Notes: generated by a model from the sequence alone, not told the origin. DNA of 64,000 nucleotides from Coriaria nepalensis (GCA_027186245.1 CP114489.1:2177501-2241500); one strand, 5' to 3'; positions 24,033 to 36,564 are shown, counted from the first letter of the stretch. Numbers and translations are program-made.

Positions 24033-25405
24033 TAGGGGTGGTTGACCGTATGCAATAAAAATTCGATAGGTATTGAGGTAATCCCGATAATATAAATCTC
24101 TTAGTTTGTGTTGTTAGTTAGTCTATTGGATCTCCGGAACAAGATAGCAATGACTTTAAAAATGTTCGAGTACCTTTATGAGAAAGCTTTAGATAGTCTG
24201 AAACAAGCCAATCGGTTGCTTAGAGAATCGCGAGGATGTTTGCAGTCTTTGTATGATTTCTATAAAGAGAGGGATTTTGCATTGTCATCCACAAGCCTCG
24301 CACTATCTGATGTCTTGTCCACCTCATAGCAAGATGTAGAGGTAAAATCTTCTCAATGACTCAGTAATTTAATGAAAAATTTTTATGCGTGTCGTAGTTC
24401 GAGAATTGCTTACTCGACAGACTACATAGATGGAGCAGTATCTAGATATTGACGGTCTTATTGATTTCCACAACCATTTTGATGTCCTACGATGGTAGAG
24501 GGTAAATGGGCACTGCAACGAATAGCAGAGATATTCTTGTCATATTGTATCTACGGTTGCTTCGGAGTTCACGTTTAATATGAGTGAACGTATGATCACG
24601 GAATTCTATAGTAGGCTTGCTCCCTTTATGGTTGAAGCACTTATATGTGTGCAAAGCCGACTTTTGGTTGTGACATTCACTTTAGCTAGTGTTGTGGATG
24701 TAATAAAAGTTTTTGATAAAGATGATGATGGTACATATTTGTTCTATTATCCATTTTCTTATGTCATATATTATTTATTGTTTGTTATTTAATATATATT
24801 CATTAAGTTCTTAATTTTTAATATTAGGTACGGGAGTCTGCAGCTGCATAGAAATGACATAGATGTTGTTGATATTTATTAAACTTATTGATATTTTTTA
24901 ATTTGATAAACTTATTTATCATCTTCACAAGTTGTGATTGTGATGTACTATCCAAATCCTTCGTTTGAAGCATCTAATGCCATCATGACTTCAATAAAAG
25001 GGCCTAAAGCGGGCTTTTGATTTAAAAAACCTTTAACATCTGGGGTTTGCTCGGTTAGGATCGGGAAACATATGAATTTATAATTGTGATATGTTTCACT
25101 TTATATGTAATTTTTAAATGATAGTTACACATAATTTAAATATTACGATATTCAAATTTCAATCATAATTAATTACATATATATTTTTTAATTGATATAT
25201 ATATATATATATAATTACATATACTTTAAATTTAATATATATAATTAATCAATTACACATTTTATATATATATACAAACTTTTCGGATACTCGATTATCC
25301 GATTGAACACTATATAAATCAGATCGGATTAGATTCAACTCCTCTAAACCTAATCAGATCAAATATCAAATTCGAAAGCATGCATCAGCCCGATGATCAT
25401 CCCTA
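24033..25405 (+). mobile_element. hAT transposon relic
   Basis: At about 24522-24662 a frame reads HIVSTVASEFTFNMSERMIT and then LAPFMVEALICVQ, matching the hAT C-terminal dimerisation region (usual form: STVASESAFSTSGRIL then L.P..VEALIC.Q). A stop-ridden piece just upstream (24478-24510) includes a WW-like segment, also typical of that region. The left limit TAGGGGTGGTTGACC at 24033 and the inverse of the right limit, TAGGGATGATCATCGGGC at 25405, are both hAT-like ends and similar to each other at the tips. I could not find a clear 8-bp target duplication, so the limits are tentative. The rest of the transposase is unrecognisable. Confidence 0.5.
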
Positions 25406-25868
25406 ACCACTATTCTATGCCCAGCCTCTGGGATGGACGGTGTCTGGACGGTTTTTCTCTCAGCACTCAGGACTGAAATAATATATATGAATATAAAATT
25501 TGATCAAGATACATCCACGATGATAAATACTGTTCACTTAGAACTTCCTCGGTCAAGAAACAACAAACAAAATACATAATTGTATTTTCCACAAAATATG
25601 TTGATCATAATATGTTGGATCGCGTATTTACACACGTGTTCCCAATTCCACACCCCTGTGGATCCAATTTTTATTTTATTTTATTCTTTATTCTTTAGTT
25701 CAATAATTTGGCTGTTTCAGGCCATTCCAGCAGCCAAGTGATTAGCTAACCCCGACTGACCCACTAAACTTGGCGAAAACCCAATCATACTCTACCACGC
25801 GAAAACCCATCGTTAGCCTCCGTCATATTCTGCAACGGAGAGCCGTCTAGCCTTAACGTCACAGGCCG

Positions 25869-26642
25869 TTAACTCATTGCCTTCCACTCTGCTATTATCG
25901 CCGGCATCTGATATCCCATACGCGCGTCCCACAGAGTCAGCAGCACATTCCCCTTCACGTCCTTCCTCGGCGACAGCACTATTTCCGTCGGTGACGTGGA
26001 CGCATCCGCCACCATCGCCGCCACCGCTACCTCAGATCTCCATCCTGAAACAGAGCTCGCTATCTTCTCTTCCTTTCTCACGTCAAATACCGCAGAAATC
26101 GCATTTCCATCATCGGACTCATCGAATCCAAATCTCACTTCATCCCAGAGCTTCACAATGGCTTTTCCGGAATCAAAATCCGACAACGAGAACTGGTATC
26201 TGTCTCTATCTCTGTACTCCACGTTTTCCAGTCGCCGGACGTTGTCTCCTCTGACGTGGAAATCACGATCAGTCAGCTCCAAATTCCGAGAGCTTGAAGG
26301 ATGATCGTCTTCTTCTTCTACTTCGAAACCAGACCATGAGTTCAACAAAGCGATAGAAAGCTCGTCGTGTTCTTCATCGAGGTTCCTGAGAATAGGTTCG
26401 GAGGGGAAATTTCTCGGTCGTTGAAGCGTTAGAATCAGGATCTTGACCCTGTTGATTATTCCTGTAAATGAGGCTAGGAGAGCTATAAACAGAGCACCCC
26501 ATTTCAAGTAATTATTAGGAGTGGAAAGAGAGAAATACTCGAACAGAGAAAGGGAAAAAGAAGGGAGATTTGATTTGGGGAAGGAGGTGAGGCATGTTTC
26601 TAGCTCTATCTTAGTTATTCTGTTGATTACAGGGATTTCCAT
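25869..26642 (-). CDS. Plant protein of unknown function with one membrane segment (257 aa)
   Basis: One uninterrupted exon of 257 residues with an ATG start and TAA stop. I do not recognise the family. A hydrophobic segment at about residues 45-63 (LKWGALFIALLASFTGIINR) would anchor it in a membrane, followed by a short basic stretch and an acidic, Ser-rich region (about 88-125). The C-terminal half contains two Leu-Trp-Asp motifs, KLWDEVRFGFDE at about 163-174 and LLTLWDARMGYQMPAI near the end. The last 30 residues are the most protein-like and end in AEWKAMS. The balanced composition, length and absence of breaks, amid decayed DNA, support a real gene. The C-terminus resembles unnamed plant proteins I have seen but cannot name. 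Confidence 0.75.
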   Translation of the reverse strand: MEIPVINRITKIELETCLTSFPKSNLPSFSLSLFEYFSLSTPNNYLKWGALFIALLASFTGIINRVKILILTLQRPRNFPSEPILRNLDEEHDELSIALLNSWSGFEVEEEDDHPSSSRNLELTDRDFHVRGDNVRRLENVEYRDRDRYQFSLSDFDSGKAIVKLWDEVRFGFDESDDGNAISAVFDVRKEEKIASSVSGWRSEVAVAAMVADASTSPTEIVLSPRKDVKGNVLLTLWDARMGYQMPAIIAEWKAMS

Positions 26643-27418
26643 TTGAGAAAAATCAGAAGTGATTGAATGATGGGGGAGAGCTTGACTGGTTTTTATAAAG
26701 AACTAAAGAAGAAGAAGAAGAAGAAGATGAAGGTGGGAAAATAATAGTTGGTTAAGCTCACCTGCCAGGTCAACAAAAAAGTTCGGGAAATATTAGCAGT
26801 GTTATAAGAACCGGACTGGACCGGCAGATTCGACCGGTCAATCGGGAGGCGGGAGCTAGTCCGGTTCTGATAAAACTTCATATTAGTAAATGGATATGGA
26901 TATTATGTGATAAAAATACAGAACAAATATAATATGATAAATTTATGCTAATAAAAAAACATAAAATTCGGTAGTTAAGACAACAGTACCTCAACAAATA
27001 TAACTAAAGATTACTTGTTCCACAAAACGATCAAAATTTCTTAATTGTCCATTAATTTAAAATTTAATGGATTTTATTAAATTGTTTTTTTTTTTTCTTC
27101 TATATTCGATGGCATCCAGACCAGTTGATCATGGAAACTATGTCTACGTCTTTTAAATTAAATAACAAATAATAATAAATAATGATAATAAAATAAAATT
27201 CGATCATTGATACATAATTGATTAAGGAAGTGCTTATCAAACATTTGGAAAAAGTGTTTGTCCATTTTAACAGATTAATTAAACAAGTATTGGTCGGAGG
27301 GTTGGTGGGTTATGTCTTAAAGTTTAGAAATAGACAAAAAAATCGGTTGGGATTTATGTGTTTGCTTGAACTATTAGGGTTTTCATATAATTTAGACAAC
27401 TATCGTTGTCAACTTCTC

Positions 27419-27605
27419 TCTATTCACGATCTCAAAATATTTTAGTATCCATACGTTAGGAAAGTTAACTTGTTAGCCAGTGTTCATGGTACAACACAAT
27501 GATTAATCAAAGACTAATTAAAGAAATTTTTGAGTATCCATACGATAGGGATTATGAAATTTCTATTCATGATCTCAAAAATATTTTAGTATCCATATGT
27601 TAGGG
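27419..27605. repeat. Direct repeat, about 42 bp, 144 bp apart
   Basis: CTATTCACGATCTCAAAATA...TTTTAGTATCCATACGTTAGG at 27419-27460 recurs with few changes at 27563-27605. A shorter related piece (GAGTATCCATACGATAGGG) lies between them at about 27531-27550. Confidence 0.7.
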
Positions 27606-27894
27606 ATTAAGTAAAAGATTAATCAAAGAAAGTCTCTTTTTTCTCTAATCTCTCTCGAGAGATCTACTCTTTCTCATATTAGAGAAATGCCCGATACCAC
27701 TTGCTAATTGAGATTATATTCATAAATATAGTACTAATACATGATTAATAAACATAAATAAGTATTCGTAAGGGCAATACGAAGGACATAGAAATGATCT
27801 TATGATATTAATATAGAGATAATTTGACTTAGATGGGTTTATTAAAATAGTGGTTTTGCTTCATGGGTCAATCTTCATTTCTTTTGTCAAATAA

Positions 27895-28202
27895 AAAACT
27901 CTAAACACTAAATACTAAACTATAAATACTAATTCATAAATCATATATACCAAGCAAAAAACCCTAAACTTTAAACACTAAATCATATACATAAATCATA
28001 AACCCTAAACACATAACTCTTAAACCTAGGCCCTAAGCCCTACACAATAAATCCTAAATCATAATTTCTAAACAATAAACCCTAAATACAAAATTTTAAA
28101 TAATAAATCCTAAACCCTAAGACTTAGACACTAAATCCTAAATTCAAAACCCTATAAATCCTAAACACTCTAAATTCAAAACCCTATAAATCCTAAACAC
28201 TC
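27895..28202. repeat. Degenerate interstitial telomere-like (CCCTAAA) repeats
   Basis: About 300 bases rich in CCCTAAA, CCTAAAT, CTAAACA and close variants, the plant telomere unit in degenerate form. It ends in an exact 32-base tandem duplication at 28139-28170 and 28171-28202. The stretch encodes nothing. Confidence 0.7.
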
Positions 28203-29623
28203 TAATGGATCCTCATATGTTTTAATTGAAACAATTCATATAGTATTTATTGGATCTTCGATTTATTCTAAACCGATTCATTAAAAATTCTTTAAAAACT
28301 TAATTAAAGTAGTATTTCAATTATGTTTTATGTATGAGTATCAATTAAGATCGAGATTTTAGACTGGGATATATTATACTAGTCTGAAATCATAGTGATT
28401 TTCAAACTTGTACAATGATTTCGAACTAAGACATATCCAAAATCCACTTAAATCAATTGATGTTGGTCTAAAATCAATTAATTTTGGATGAGAACAAGTC
28501 TGAAATCTAGTGATAAGTAGTTTTTGTTGCATTTGTTGGGTAGAAGAAGAAAAATGAATTAACGATTGGAATAAAGGGTAGAAGAGTAAGTTCATATTTT
28601 TGTTTTTGGTTTTTATAATAAATAAAATAGAAAGAAGCTTATATAAGAACAATAATCAAAAGGGGTTTATTTTTCAAATAAGTTTTTGACTTAATCCCCT
28701 CTAATTAAACCTCCTATATATATGCTAATATATGAAAACCGGAACAATAGTTGCGCTAAGAAAAAAATAAGTGCTAATTAATTGTAAGATTTGTTTAGTT
28801 AAAAAATAATAAAAAAAATAAAAAAAAGAATCTAGAAAGTGAGCAGGCACTAGATAACAGAACATTCATTATATATGTTAATGCAAAATTTGATCCAACC
28901 AACATTATGTCCTTAAATGACTACAGTTGAGACAAGAAACAAAGTAGTCGTGGACTGGTCGAGGCTTGCTTGATGCAGTGTGTAAAGGATATTTTTTATG
29001 AAATGAAATGCGGATATATTTTTATAATTATATGTTTAATTTTGATATTATATTAAATTTTTTTAATTTAATAATATTTATTTTAAAAATATTATGTAAA
29101 AAAAGATAAAATTATTTAATTATAAATTCACTAAATTTATTTATTTTAAGTAATGTGAGATAATTCTAATAAAATATTCGTTTATTTTAGTTGAGGAAGT
29201 CTTGGGTATACTTGATCATATCAACTTTATACATCACATTATCCATCATATTAAATTTATATATAATTACAATCACTTAATATACGGTAGGTAGATCATG
29301 CGTATGTCAAAAATTTTCATTTTAGTTCATTTGGGTACTCATTTTTCAGTTAGTTTGCTCGGTTTTTCTCAATTCTTTAATATACTGATAAGAAATGAAT
29401 ACTGATAGGCGGATACTCACTTGAGAATCTAAACATATAGATATCCCTCGAATGCACTTACGCGTCAAATGAAATGAAGAGGAATTGCATCCAAATATAT
29501 CAATACAGTAATTAACAACACGTTGAGGTAAAATTCAGATCACACAACACCACTTATAATGTCAACTAGCTTTGAACACAAATTCTACTACATTCTGAAT
29601 TAGCTACCATATCGTGAAATTCA

Positions 29624-30562
29624 TTAGCTAGCTATGGGTTTCTTTACAACAAGAAGAGGGCACTTGGCATATTTCAAACAGTAGTCGCTCACACTCCATA
29701 CAATTGCCCTGCATCCATATACGCATTAACCATTTCATACTAATTTGCTTTGTCAAAGTAATTCACATGAAAAAATCCAGTTGTTTAAACCTTAATTTGG
29801 AATAAGATGATTAGTAAGAAGGGAAAAAGGTAGAGTTAATAGTAATAACCTTTTGATTTTTCCAACATCACTCTCACCTAGAACAAGCAAAGTGATGTTC
29901 AATTTTTCGACCGCTTCACATGTTGCCGTGCATGGATCCCTCACCTCTGTAACTGTCTCGGCAATTACCTATAAACAACATTAATAAAGCGATCATGACT
30001 AATATGAGGGCTTATTGGATCAATTTTTCATTGACATGGGGTGAAAGTATAATTATCAACTTCATAATGGGCCAGATTGAAAATTCTCGAAATTGTATTC
30101 ATACGTGTAACGTACCCCTTGACTGGCACATATTTCCTTAGCTCTTTCTAACAGGGCCAGTGTTAACTTCCTTTGATTCTCTGTGACTGAGTTAACCAGG
30201 TCCGTGTCTATCAAACAAAAATAATCCCTAGATTGATCAATACTTGTATTCAAATTAATCAAACATTAAAAATAAAAAAATTAGAAAAACAAACAAACAA
30301 CTTAACTGGAGTTAGAAACGTGAGAGAACAAGCGAGCAGAGGCAAGAGAAGCAGAGAAGGTGATGTTGTCACGAGGAGGAGGCTGAGCCATGAAGAGGAC
30401 GAGTGGTGAGGACGAGCTGTTTATGGAATCTTTTAGATTCTTTAGAGCCCAAGTGAGAGCGTAGTAGCTGTTGTCGCTCTCATCGATTCCCACCATCACC
30501 TTCCTCTCAATTGTTTCTCCTCCTCCTCCTCCTCCTCCTCCATTTCCTACTATTTCACCCAT
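29624..30562 (-). CDS. Universal stress protein A-like (183 aa)
   Basis: Four exons (30562-30307, 30207-30116, 29968-29850, 29708-29624) join in frame to 183 residues with GT-AG introns. The USP fold is recognisable from KVMVGIDESDNSYYALTWAL at the start of the domain, the TLALLERAKEIC helix, AETVTEVRDPCTATCEAVEK, NITLLVLGESDVG, and the final AKCPLLVVKKP strand. An eight-to-nine-Gly run precedes the domain. USPs respond to stress, many by binding ATP. Here the ATP-loop glycines are changed: GESD in place of the usual GxxG, and VWS where GS/GT is usual, so nucleotide binding is doubtful. The gene is divergent from the ACD11-like gene 1.2 kb away. It corresponds in position to a USP near Arabidopsis LTA2 (At3g25930, from memory). 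Confidence 0.85.
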
Positions 30563-31773
30563 TTTTGGTTAAGACCCAGGTCTGTAGTAGATTTTTTTTT
30601 TGTTTTTGTCTAGGGTTTGGTTTTTTGCTTCTGATTTTTATCGAGTTAAGAGCTTCTTTATTCGTTGAGAAGACTGAATGGTGGGTTTTCGAATGTAGGT
30701 CGCAACTGTAGGTCAAACCATTAGTTTTGACTTCATACCAGAATTACAGATAGCTAGCTTAGCTTAACAACAACAACAAAAATAATAATCAATTTAGGTG
30801 TTATATTTATTTATTTATTTTTGGGTTTGAAGAGGGATGTTAATCGAGCGGGCTGTGAGCATGGGTGGCCCGGTTAATAATATCTAGGCCCAATGGGCTT
30901 TCATGCTATAATAACGATCTATCTTGTTTCATTGTCATAGATCACGATTGAGCAACAAATATTATTCGTTTCCAAATCTTATTTTGTATCCTAGCCCAAG
31001 CCTAAGTTTTTTTTTTCCCTCTATTAAATAAGATTTAGTAATAGGCTTATTGCAATTGGACTGGATCCGACCTTAAAAAAGAAAAGAGGGGCAGATTTTG
31101 AATTTACAATAAAATTTTGGGTACACGTGTACGAATCCTTGAAAGAATAATTATTGATATAGCATGATTGTTAGAAAGTATATTAATACTCGAAATTAAA
31201 TTTAGAGAAATTTTATATAAAATAAAATAAAATAATTATTAATTAATTAATAAATAATATAAATAATTATTAATTTATCTTATTTTATTTTAAATTTATT
31301 TTAAAAATACATGAGATGATACTATTCTCTGGGAATAAATATCATCCCCTTTTTTCGTGTGCAAGAAAAGATCAAACCCCGCGAAACTTACAGGGGTTCT
31401 ATCAAAAACGTCGCACGTCTCTTGGAATAGATTTCTATTTTTAGTAATAGTATTTTTGGACCAAAATGCAATTATTTTTTGGGCTAAGGGCCCAAATTGT
31501 AAAAGGAGAGAAAGAAAGGTACTACCTTTGAAGCGTCAAAACGTTCCCCACTTATAGAAAAACTTCCACTTTCCCACGTTTCCTTCACAACTTCCTTCTT
31601 CCCTCCCTGTGTCCAAATCAAACACGAATAGAAAAACTTATCAAAACTTCTTACAACGAATTATATTCGATTCCGTTAGAAAAATCCTCATACAATCCAG
31701 CAGGGGTAGTGATTGCGCGAATCTGCTTTGCCAAAGTGATCGATCAATCAGCCAAAATCATTGAGATCAAGGA
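30563..31773. promoter_or_regulatory. Divergent intergenic region, USP / ACD11-like
   Basis: About 1.2 kb between two divergent start codons. It must hold both 5' UTRs and promoters, but I could not pick a specific TATA box or factor site with confidence. An AT-rich stretch of AATAAT/ATTAATTA repeats lies at 31200-31300. Confidence 0.4.
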
Positions 31774-32897
31774 ATGGCTGCGTTAACGGCGGCAGAGAGA
31801 TTCAAAGAAGCCAAGTCGACGCCTCTCTCCGCCATAGCAGAGGCATTCGAAGATCTATCGAAGCTGATCAAATCAAGGAAGAAAAACGGATCTCATTCGC
31901 CAGAGTTTCCATTAGACACCTTCTGTGACGCCTGCTCTCTCATCTCCGTTCTCTTCGGCTCTCTCGGCCTCGCCTTCAAATTCGCCGAGATGGAGTACGT
32001 TTCCAAGGTTCATACATATATATACATATACATAAATTTCCTTCTTCTGATTCGATTTTTCTTTCCAGTCAAAATTATTCGTCGATTTCGTATGAGTTTT
32101 TTGCTCATACGGATCCTTCGTAATTTTAGGTCGATTTTTGTATCCTCGATGGTTGAATTTGGTGAATGATTGATGAAAATTCAGGTGCGCGATCTTGCGG
32201 AAGCATCGAAGAGCCAGGTTAGTTTACAGATTGTGGTCGATGTTGATGTAAAAAATGGTAGCGTCAAATCGGCCGGTAGCCATTCCCGTAATCTACGTCG
32301 AGTTAGGCAAGGTCTTGATCTCATCAGAGTCTTATTCCTACACTTCTTGTCGACTGAGTACGCTCCCTTTCCAACTTCTATATATTGCATCCTCTGTTTT
32401 TCCTTTATATTTTATTATTGTATTTTCTTCTGTTTCTCTTTCCCCTTTTGTTTTTTCCTCTCTTAATCCATGATTCTTGCGATGCTCATTTTGCTTCAGT
32501 GAGTATTCTTTGAAAGCAGCAGCATCAACAGCTTATGCCAAAGTGTGTGCTCCATATCACTCTTGGACCGTTAGAGCAGCAGTGGCTGCTGGAATGTACA
32601 CCCTTCCAACTAGGGATCAACTCTTGCTCAAGCTCAACGAAACCAGTAAGTGGGCATCTAACATCCATCCATATGTCAATATTCCAATCTACTCTATTTC
32701 TGAATAAGCACTGAGAGGTCCATTTGATTATTTGAGTGTTGCAACATCCCTCATTTTCTCCACCTGAAAGAACTGTTAATCTTTTTGTAGGTCAGTCAGC
32801 TGAGAAGAAAATGAGAAGGTATATCGATGCATCAGGTCCAGTGATAGAGTACATTGACAATATCTTCATTTCTAGAAATATCGTGTTGGATTGGTGA
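31774..32897 (+). CDS. ACD11-like glycolipid/sphingolipid transfer protein (219 aa)
   Basis: Four exons (31774-32007, 32185-32357, 32500-32645, 32791-32897) join in frame to 219 residues. The GLTP fold is recognised from DTFCDACSLISVLFGSLGLA, FAEMEYVSKVRDLAEAS, AGSHSRNLRRVRQGLDLIRV, YHSWTVRAAVAAGMYTLPTR and the end YIDNIFISRNIVLDW. Arabidopsis ACD11 moves ceramide-1-phosphate between membranes and its loss triggers cell death. The Asp, Arg and His positions that hold the phosphate head group in the family (VDVDVK, RRVRQG, PYHSW) are in place. The start is the first ATG and leaves a usual length. It may be one of several ACD11 paralogues rather than ACD11 itself. It converges on the E2 gene, whose stop is 520 bases away. 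Confidence 0.88.
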
Positions 32898-33415
32898 CTT
32901 CCCACCTTTTCTGAAGGAGAGAGTAGGTCAGATAATATGCCGTTTCTAGGAATACTTTTTTAGCCAATTGCTGCAATTTGTTAAAGGAGTTTATACAGTA
33001 ATGGGTATTCTGCAGTTCCATTTGACATATTTCCTTCGGCTGTTACAGAGTCCCTCTCCCATCCCATGTACCTTTTTTTATTTTTTATTTTTTATTTTTT
33101 ATTTTTTATTGAGAAATCTATGCAGTTTTTAAGAATGAAGTAAAACCATATATATGTATAATCCAATCAATAGTCCATGAAATTTTTGGTTCCCGAGTGG
33201 AACATAATCGACTTCTATCAAAACTTTCCTTTAAAAACAAGAGGAGAGTAAATTAGAAACAGGATGAAGCAGAACACAACACATTCATAAAAGCATCGGC
33301 AACTGACTGCAAAATCCAGATTTCTCATTGGAGAAATCGTCAATCACTCCACACACAAGAATGTAGGTTTTAGGATCGATATATTTGCAATCGCCTTTTC
33401 AACCTGAAACGTCAT

Positions 33416-36400
33416 CTATAAGGTCAGGCTTCCTGGGTCGTCGAGGATCTTTGCAAAGGTCTTAAGGAAGGCAGCCAAGTCAGCACCATAAATTACACGG
33501 TGATCAGCGGTTACATTCACCTGTAAAATGAATCATTTTCCATCATAGTTAAAGGGTAGTCTTCAACAAAATTTTGATCCAATTTAACAAAACAATAAGA
33601 AAATACTAGGAGGATCTAGGTAAGAAACTGTTTTATGATAGTCTGATGATCAACTGTAATAAATAGGATTTCTAAGCGTGATTAACTGAAGGGCCCATTT
33701 TCTGATAATTTATTAGGGAGATCTTTTCTCTAGGGGGAAAAAAAAAAAGCAAGAGAACTTTATTGGCCTAACATGGGTACAACAGAATCTTTCAAGGACA
33801 TAACCACAATTCTGAATTCACCAAAGAAGTATCGCAAGTGCATATAAAACTCTAAATATTAAGGTGAAACAATTGTTTTACTAGTAGCTTACAGATTAGG
33901 TAAAAACTATATGCTCCAGAAAGAATTGTAAAGCCACGATTAGATTAGCATGCAGAGTTTTGCATTAGATGATTTATGACAAGTCCATCCATTATATTTC
34001 AGGTCAGTTGGTTGAATTGAGCTCTGCAACTACAGAATAATCTTATTCAACATGAAAAGCATGAACTTTTTCATGTCTTTTGGTGTTAAGTCAAGGGAGG
34101 TCACTGAAAGACCCTCTCAATTTGAAAGAATAAAAATATGACCCTAAAACTATACCACTGTCCAATCTGTATATGTCCGACTCTCAACCGTAACCAGCAC
34201 TAACACTATGTGCTCATCTTTGCGTTTAAACTCGTGACATGTCTCTCTTTCCAACAACTTTAAACTTTATTGCAACCCATAAAATCTCATCACAACTTTT
34301 CGCCCATTCCAACGCCCTTAAGATACAAGTAGAAGATAAGTATCTAATTTCAATTTTCAAGCGAATTAGCTAAGGTGGGAACTTAAAGGTCCTCAATTCC
34401 AACTTTTTAAAGTTGGCCTGTGAGCCAAGAGTAATAGATATCAAATCAGATAACTCTAGTCCAAACTTTTGGTAGTTTTCCCTCTTAAGAGAAAGGCGAT
34501 ATGATAGTTCTTCTAGTTATCTGGATTCGGGTTTCCCCATAATTTTATTAGTAGTTATCTGGTTTTCTCCTCGGCCCAATTTGGCAAATTAATTTTCAAA
34601 ACCAAAGGAGTTTCATTGCCCAACCATTCCCCAAGTAGAGATTACAGGACCAGTTTTAGAGTCTTAAACTGTCAAGGTTCTCTACAGTATTGCAATGATA
34701 TGGTAAAAGGATGGGAAAATGGACTTCAGTGTCAGCCTAAAACAGAAAGGCAACCAGAAGAGGGAAAAAATAAAAATAAAAGAAGAAGGTGGAGCTTAAA
34801 CTTACCAGCATTTTACTTTTCACACTGAAGAATCCATCAGCATCAGCCACAACAGTTGGCTTTGATGCTCCAACAGCCATTATAGCCCCCTGACATAATT
34901 TTAGAAGGAAAAATTCAGCATGTTTCAAAAGCAATTATTAGTACCAGAAGAACCTTATCAATCCAATTGGTAGAAATGTGCAACCCTCACCTGGCCAGGA
35001 GGGAGAATAGCATCAAACCTGTCCACACCAAACATACCAAGGTTGGAAAGAGTGAAAGTTCCTGCAGTCAACATGATTTCATTTCTTAAATCTCATAAAG
35101 GTCTCAAGTTCACAATCAATTACATATTCAGAGAAGGGAAAAAGGTAAAGTAATCAAACCTGAATTGTATTCATGGGGCTGAAGCTGCTTCGCTCGGGCC
35201 TTCTCCACCAGCTCCTTCCATTTTTGAGACAACAAGTAGAGATCCAACTGTTTCAACAAATACAACATACAAACCCAAATCAAGAAACAGAGTAAATCAT
35301 CCATGGTGAAAACAAGATACAGATTTCCCATATCATCTACCTTATCAGCATCTTGCAAAACAGGAGTTATCAAACCTCCATTGATAGCTACAGCAACAGC
35401 AATGTTTATGTTACTATTATACGAAAAGCTCTTCCCATCTTTACAACTTGAATTTACAACCGGGTGCTGAACAAGAGCCATTGCTGCAGCTTTAGCTAAC
35501 AGAGCAGTCATTGTCACACCCTTTGGCTTAACCTAAGAAAGATCATGACACAAAATCTAGCTCAAATTTATATACTAGACCAAATGCGCAATTAATCGGC
35601 AAGCGAATCAAAGAAAATTAATCACCAAGTGTACCTTCTCATAGAAAGCATCAAGAGCATCAGTGACCACTGGATAACCAACTCGGAAAGTCGGAACTGA
35701 GAGACTTTCCACCATGTTTTTGGAAACGGCAGCTTGCATTGTAGTGAAGGGCACCGTAGACGAACCTGGAGGCAGAGCTGCCACGGAGGCAGCGGCTGGA
35801 GATCCGGAAGTCTTGGGTGGTGGAGCAGCTGCGGCCGCCGCTGCTGTAGCAGCAGTGGACTTGGAAGGCACAATTCCGGCAGCAGCTTCCACGTCAGCAG
35901 CTGTAATTCGGCCAAACGGCCCTGTCCCTACCATCATTCCAATATCCACCTTGTGTTGCTTCGCTAATTTCTTAGCATAAGGGGTTACTACTGCCTTCTT
36001 TGGCTCATTTGATAATGGCTTAGTAGGTGGAGGGGAAGGCGGAGATATTGCGGGAGAAGGAGTGGAAGTGACAGGTGGAGGTGAAGGAGAAACAGCAGCG
36101 GAAGTATCTGGAGTTGAAGAAGATTTAGATGAGGCTTTAGCCTTGGCTTCTGCAATTTCCTCTTCAGTCTCGGCCAATAAACCGATAGGAGCTCCAACAG
36201 GAGCGGTTTCCCCTTCGCCGACGACAATAGCAGCCAGAATTCCGTCGTAGAAGGTCTCGACGTCCATGTCTGCTTTATCAGATTCCACCACGACGACACT
36301 CTCGCCCTTGGAGAGAGCGTCGCCTTCGGATTTGATCCAGGAGACGATCTTCCCCTCGGTCATTGTAGAGCTGAGAGCAGGCATGAAGATCTCCCTGATC

Positions 36401-36564
36401 TTGCATTGGATTGCTGGAATTCTTCGGGTCTTGGACTTGGCGCGAAATGAGGAGTGTGAACGGTTGGATCGCCGTGGAAGAGCAGTAGAGATGGAAGACG
36501 AGAAGGAGATGGGATTAGTGGTGGTGCTGGAGAGAGAAGGCCTAGTGAGAAAATGAGACGCCAT
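33416..36564 (-). CDS. LTA2: Plastid pyruvate dehydrogenase E2, dihydrolipoyl acetyltransferase
   Basis: Six exons (36564-35635, 35532-35341, 35247-35160, 35061-34991, 34889-34806, 33520-33416) join in frame to 489 residues. This is the E2 core of the chloroplast pyruvate dehydrogenase complex, which makes acetyl-CoA for fatty-acid synthesis. A transit peptide of about 55 residues precedes the lipoyl domain (IFMPALSSTMTEGKIVSWIK), whose lipoyl Lys sits in VESDKADMDVETF at about residue 100. A Pro/Ser/Ala linker follows, then the E3-binding domain (TPYAKKLAKQHKVDIGMM), a second Ala/Pro-rich linker and the catalytic domain, which ends ADHRVIYGADLAAF. The His is kept, but the Asp of the bacterial DHRxxDG motif is Tyr; as I recall Arabidopsis LTA2 has the same change. 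I chose the ATG at 36564 over the upstream in-frame one at 36723 because it starts the transit peptide. Confidence 0.93.

Larger units (their letters stand above)
26900..29620. other. Intergenic with simple and telomere-like repeats
   Basis: AT-rich with no supported gene. A 75-residue frame at 27218-27445 and a 92-residue one at 28374-28652 have no recognisable family. Two repeat blocks inside are listed separately. Confidence 0.5.

Noticed and set aside
35714..35980. Plus-strand Ala-rich frames opposite LTA2
   Set aside because: They are shadows of the Ala/Pro linkers of the E2 gene.
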